Assembly: GCF_910592395.1 (NCBI RefSeq) | Contig: NC_088325.1 | Span: forward strand, 15,688,109 to 15,752,108 | Source: Lineus longissimus | Lineage: Eukaryota > Nemertea > Pilidiophora > Heteronemertea > Lineidae | Direction: 5' to 3' | DNA: 64,000 nucleotides | Shown here: in pieces, positions 62,083 through 64,000 of the stretch | How the letters are laid out: each line of letters starts with the position of its first letter | Position numbering within the stretch: the first letter of the stretch is position 1 | Position numbers and translations under genes: made by a program | Notes under the pieces: model-generated | Seen by the model: the letters and a program-made list of their open reading frames with translations, nothing else | Told to the model about the DNA's origin: nothing | Databases searched by the model: none

Positions 62083-63300
62083 CCTGAAAAGACAACCAAG
62101 TAAGAAAGTCTTAGAATCAGATTTCCATTTTGGAAGTGTAGCATTGCCTCTTCAGCACGACATCAAGATGTAAAAACCTCCAGTGATAGTTCTAATACTG
62201 TTCATCCCTCGAGCTAGAAATAAGATAGAGATAACATGAGTTTTTATTCCTCTGCTTGTCAAAGTGTTCATGTCTCATATTGCTGTTATTGCTACGCAAC
62301 CTTCAAGAGAAGAGAGAAAAAGGTAGCTGATGACTCTAGTGAAGGTCCTTCAGACAGGAGCACTGAGACTGATAAAAAGTGTTCTGTTGTGCTTGGAATC
62401 ATGATGACTTGGGAGCTTCGCTCAACGGTTTTTGGTCACCTACTGTAGTTGATTGATATCCCTTGCTTGAGGATGTTCCAATAGATCACATCCATTCCAT
62501 ATTGATTTATCAAACAACTTCTGCAGAAAAAAAGCACCTTCGTTATGATCTCATTATAAATTTCTCGCTGAAATTTTGGCATGCTAATTTCCGTAACATC
62601 CATCAAGGGGAATACTGATGTCAATCGCAGTGTTTTCATTTTGATGTTAAAACGTAATAGGCTGATCCATGTTTCATGGGTTTTTTTTGGTAAAGTTTCT
62701 AATCGAGGAAGTCAGCTGGGGATGTGTCTTGCACGTACGTCATGAAGGATTCTAGAGTTGAACTGTGCTTTGTAGATCACACCGTCACCATCAGCATGGC
62801 CAGCCACCTTGGCCTTTGAAGGTGTAGTTTCTTGCTGAAGGCCATCAGCAAATGTATATGTTTACAGTTGTTTCTTTTTAGGGGAGGGTGCATAAGATAC
62901 ACGTTAAATAATATATGTACAAAAGAAAACCCATCTCCCCCATGGTGTTGGTGATGGCATAAGATCTCACTGTATTTACCTCGATATACGATCGAGGTAA
63001 TCAGAATTCTTGGTAAGAACTGATGTTTGAGGGCATCCTTGGTAAAAAAGACAAGCATGGTAATATAACCCGCGTTCATCTGGCCGCAAGGGGTGATTTG
63101 CTCGTAATAAGAATGCAGGAAAGGCTTCAGTTGTGTGTGCAACATCTCACACAGGTTTACTGGCAAGAACATTTTCCTTCAGATAATGTTTTCTAAACAT
63201 GCTGGAAAAAACCTGTACTAACATGGCACTAATGATACCATGGTCGCTCTAACTGTCACTAGGTGTTTGCATCGTTGTCCTCAAAGTATACCTATGTATC
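62083..63300. other. Upstream region of the peptide gene
   Basis: The 5' UTR and promoter of the peptide gene should lie here. A 131-codon minus frame (62777-63172) has no recognisable content. A short palindrome, TACCTCGATATACGATCGAGGTA, occurs near 62979. Nothing else is seen. Confidence 0.4.
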
Positions 63301-63304
63301 TAAG

Positions 63305-64000
63305 TGTTACAGGGAGCTGTTACAGTATGCTGCTGGGAAGTGTTTAGAGGACAGTGTTTCGAAGAGCTGCCAGAGAGTGCTTCAAGGAGCTGCTAGAGAG
63401 TGTTTCAAGGAGCTGCTAGAGTGTTTCAAGGAGCTGCTACAGAGTGTTTCAAGGAGCTAGAAGAGGGTGCTTCAAGGAGCTGCTACAGAGTGTTTCAAGG
63501 AGCTGCTATAGAGTGTTTCAAGGAGCTGCTACAGAGTGTTTCAAGGAGCTGCTACAGAGTGTTTCAAGGAGCTGCTACAGAGTGTTTCAAGGAGCTGCTA
63601 CAGAGTGTTTCAAGGAGATAGAAGCGATGCTTCAAGGAGCTGCTAGAGAGTGTTTCAAGGAGCTAGAAGATAGTGTTTCAAGGAGCTGCTTGAGAGTATT
63701 TCAAGGAGCTGCTGGAGAGTGTTTCAAGGAGCTGCTGGAGAGTGTTTCAAGGAGCTAGAAGATAGTGTTTCAAGGAGCTGCTAGAGAGTGTTTCAAGGAG
63801 CTAGAAGACAGTGTTTCGAGAGCTAGAAGACAGTGTTTCAAGGAGCTAGAAGACAGTGTTTCGAGAGCAAGAAGACAGTGTTTCGAGAGCTAGAAGACAG
63901 TGCTTGAATGAGCTGCTAGAGAGTGTTTCAAGGAGCTGCTAGAGAGTGTTTCAAGGAGCTGCTTGAGAGTGTTTCAAGGAGCTGCTAGAGAGTGTTTCAA
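63305..64000. repeat. 24-bp minisatellite running off the window end
   Basis: Imperfect units of GAGTGTTTCAAGGAGCTGCT with AGA or ACA endings start near 63305 and continue to the last base, so the array is incomplete here. Variants (AGCTAGAAGA, CGAGAGC) are mixed in, mostly in the right half. Frames such as ECFKELLQ repeats are artefacts of the period. Confidence 0.93.

Noticed and set aside
62777-63172. Minus-strand 131-codon frame
   Set aside because: No recognisable domain, odd composition and no splice support.
1-64000. CRISPR arrays, prophage or bacterial operons
   Set aside because: The tandem repeats lack unique spacers, and genes have introns and animal orthologues, so the DNA is eukaryotic.

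Overview
The window reads as nuclear DNA of a bilaterian animal, probably a marine invertebrate. The evidence is multi-exon genes with GT-AG introns of mostly 100-600 bp, metazoan orthologues (ASCC2, trehalase, NDUFS2, RBM42), an animal-type endoglycoceramidase, a TRIM-like protein and a peptide-hormone-like precursor. A lophotrochozoan is my best guess, but the sequence alone does not settle it. I built the gene models by hand from splice sites, reading phase and remembered family sequence. Each full model closes in phase from ATG to stop.

Layout. 0.1-2.35 kb: a + strand gene fragment with a PAN/apple-like exon and two unrecognised exons. 2.4-4.4 kb: a foldback transposon with a perfect target duplication, followed by three tandem arrays. 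4.6-10.4 kb (+): complete ASCC2 in 15 exons. 11.3-15.7 kb (-): complete trehalase in 10 exons, convergent with ASCC2. 17.4-18.9 kb (+): endoglycoceramidase with an intronless coding region. 19.9-24.4 kb (+): a RING/B-box TRIM-like protein in 3 exons, followed by a decayed copy of its last exon. 25.3-35.4 kb (-): a 21-exon armadillo-repeat protein with close to one repeat per exon. 36.4-38.5 kb (-): a secreted type-B carboxylesterase. 38.8-41.2 kb: eight tandem copies of a ~294-bp unit, seven of which can fold into a long hairpin. 42.3-46.6 kb (-): complete NDUFS2 in 11 exons, head to head with RBM42 (+), with 36 bp between the two start codons. RBM42 can be followed to 49.8 kb, in the middle of its RRM; its last exon was not found. 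50-58 kb is mostly non-coding and rich in repeats. 59.2-62.1 kb (-): a 4-exon gene for a secreted precursor that looks like a neuropeptide precursor. 63.3-64 kb: a 24-bp minisatellite that runs off the end.

Most genes are unrelated housekeeping or secreted-enzyme genes, so no operon-like system is apparent. The least familiar coding items are the peptide precursor, the armadillo protein and the PAN-like locus. The most unusual non-coding items are the foldback element at 2.46 kb and the hairpin array at 38.8-41.2 kb. Several minisatellites have periods that are multiples of three, so they give long but false open frames.
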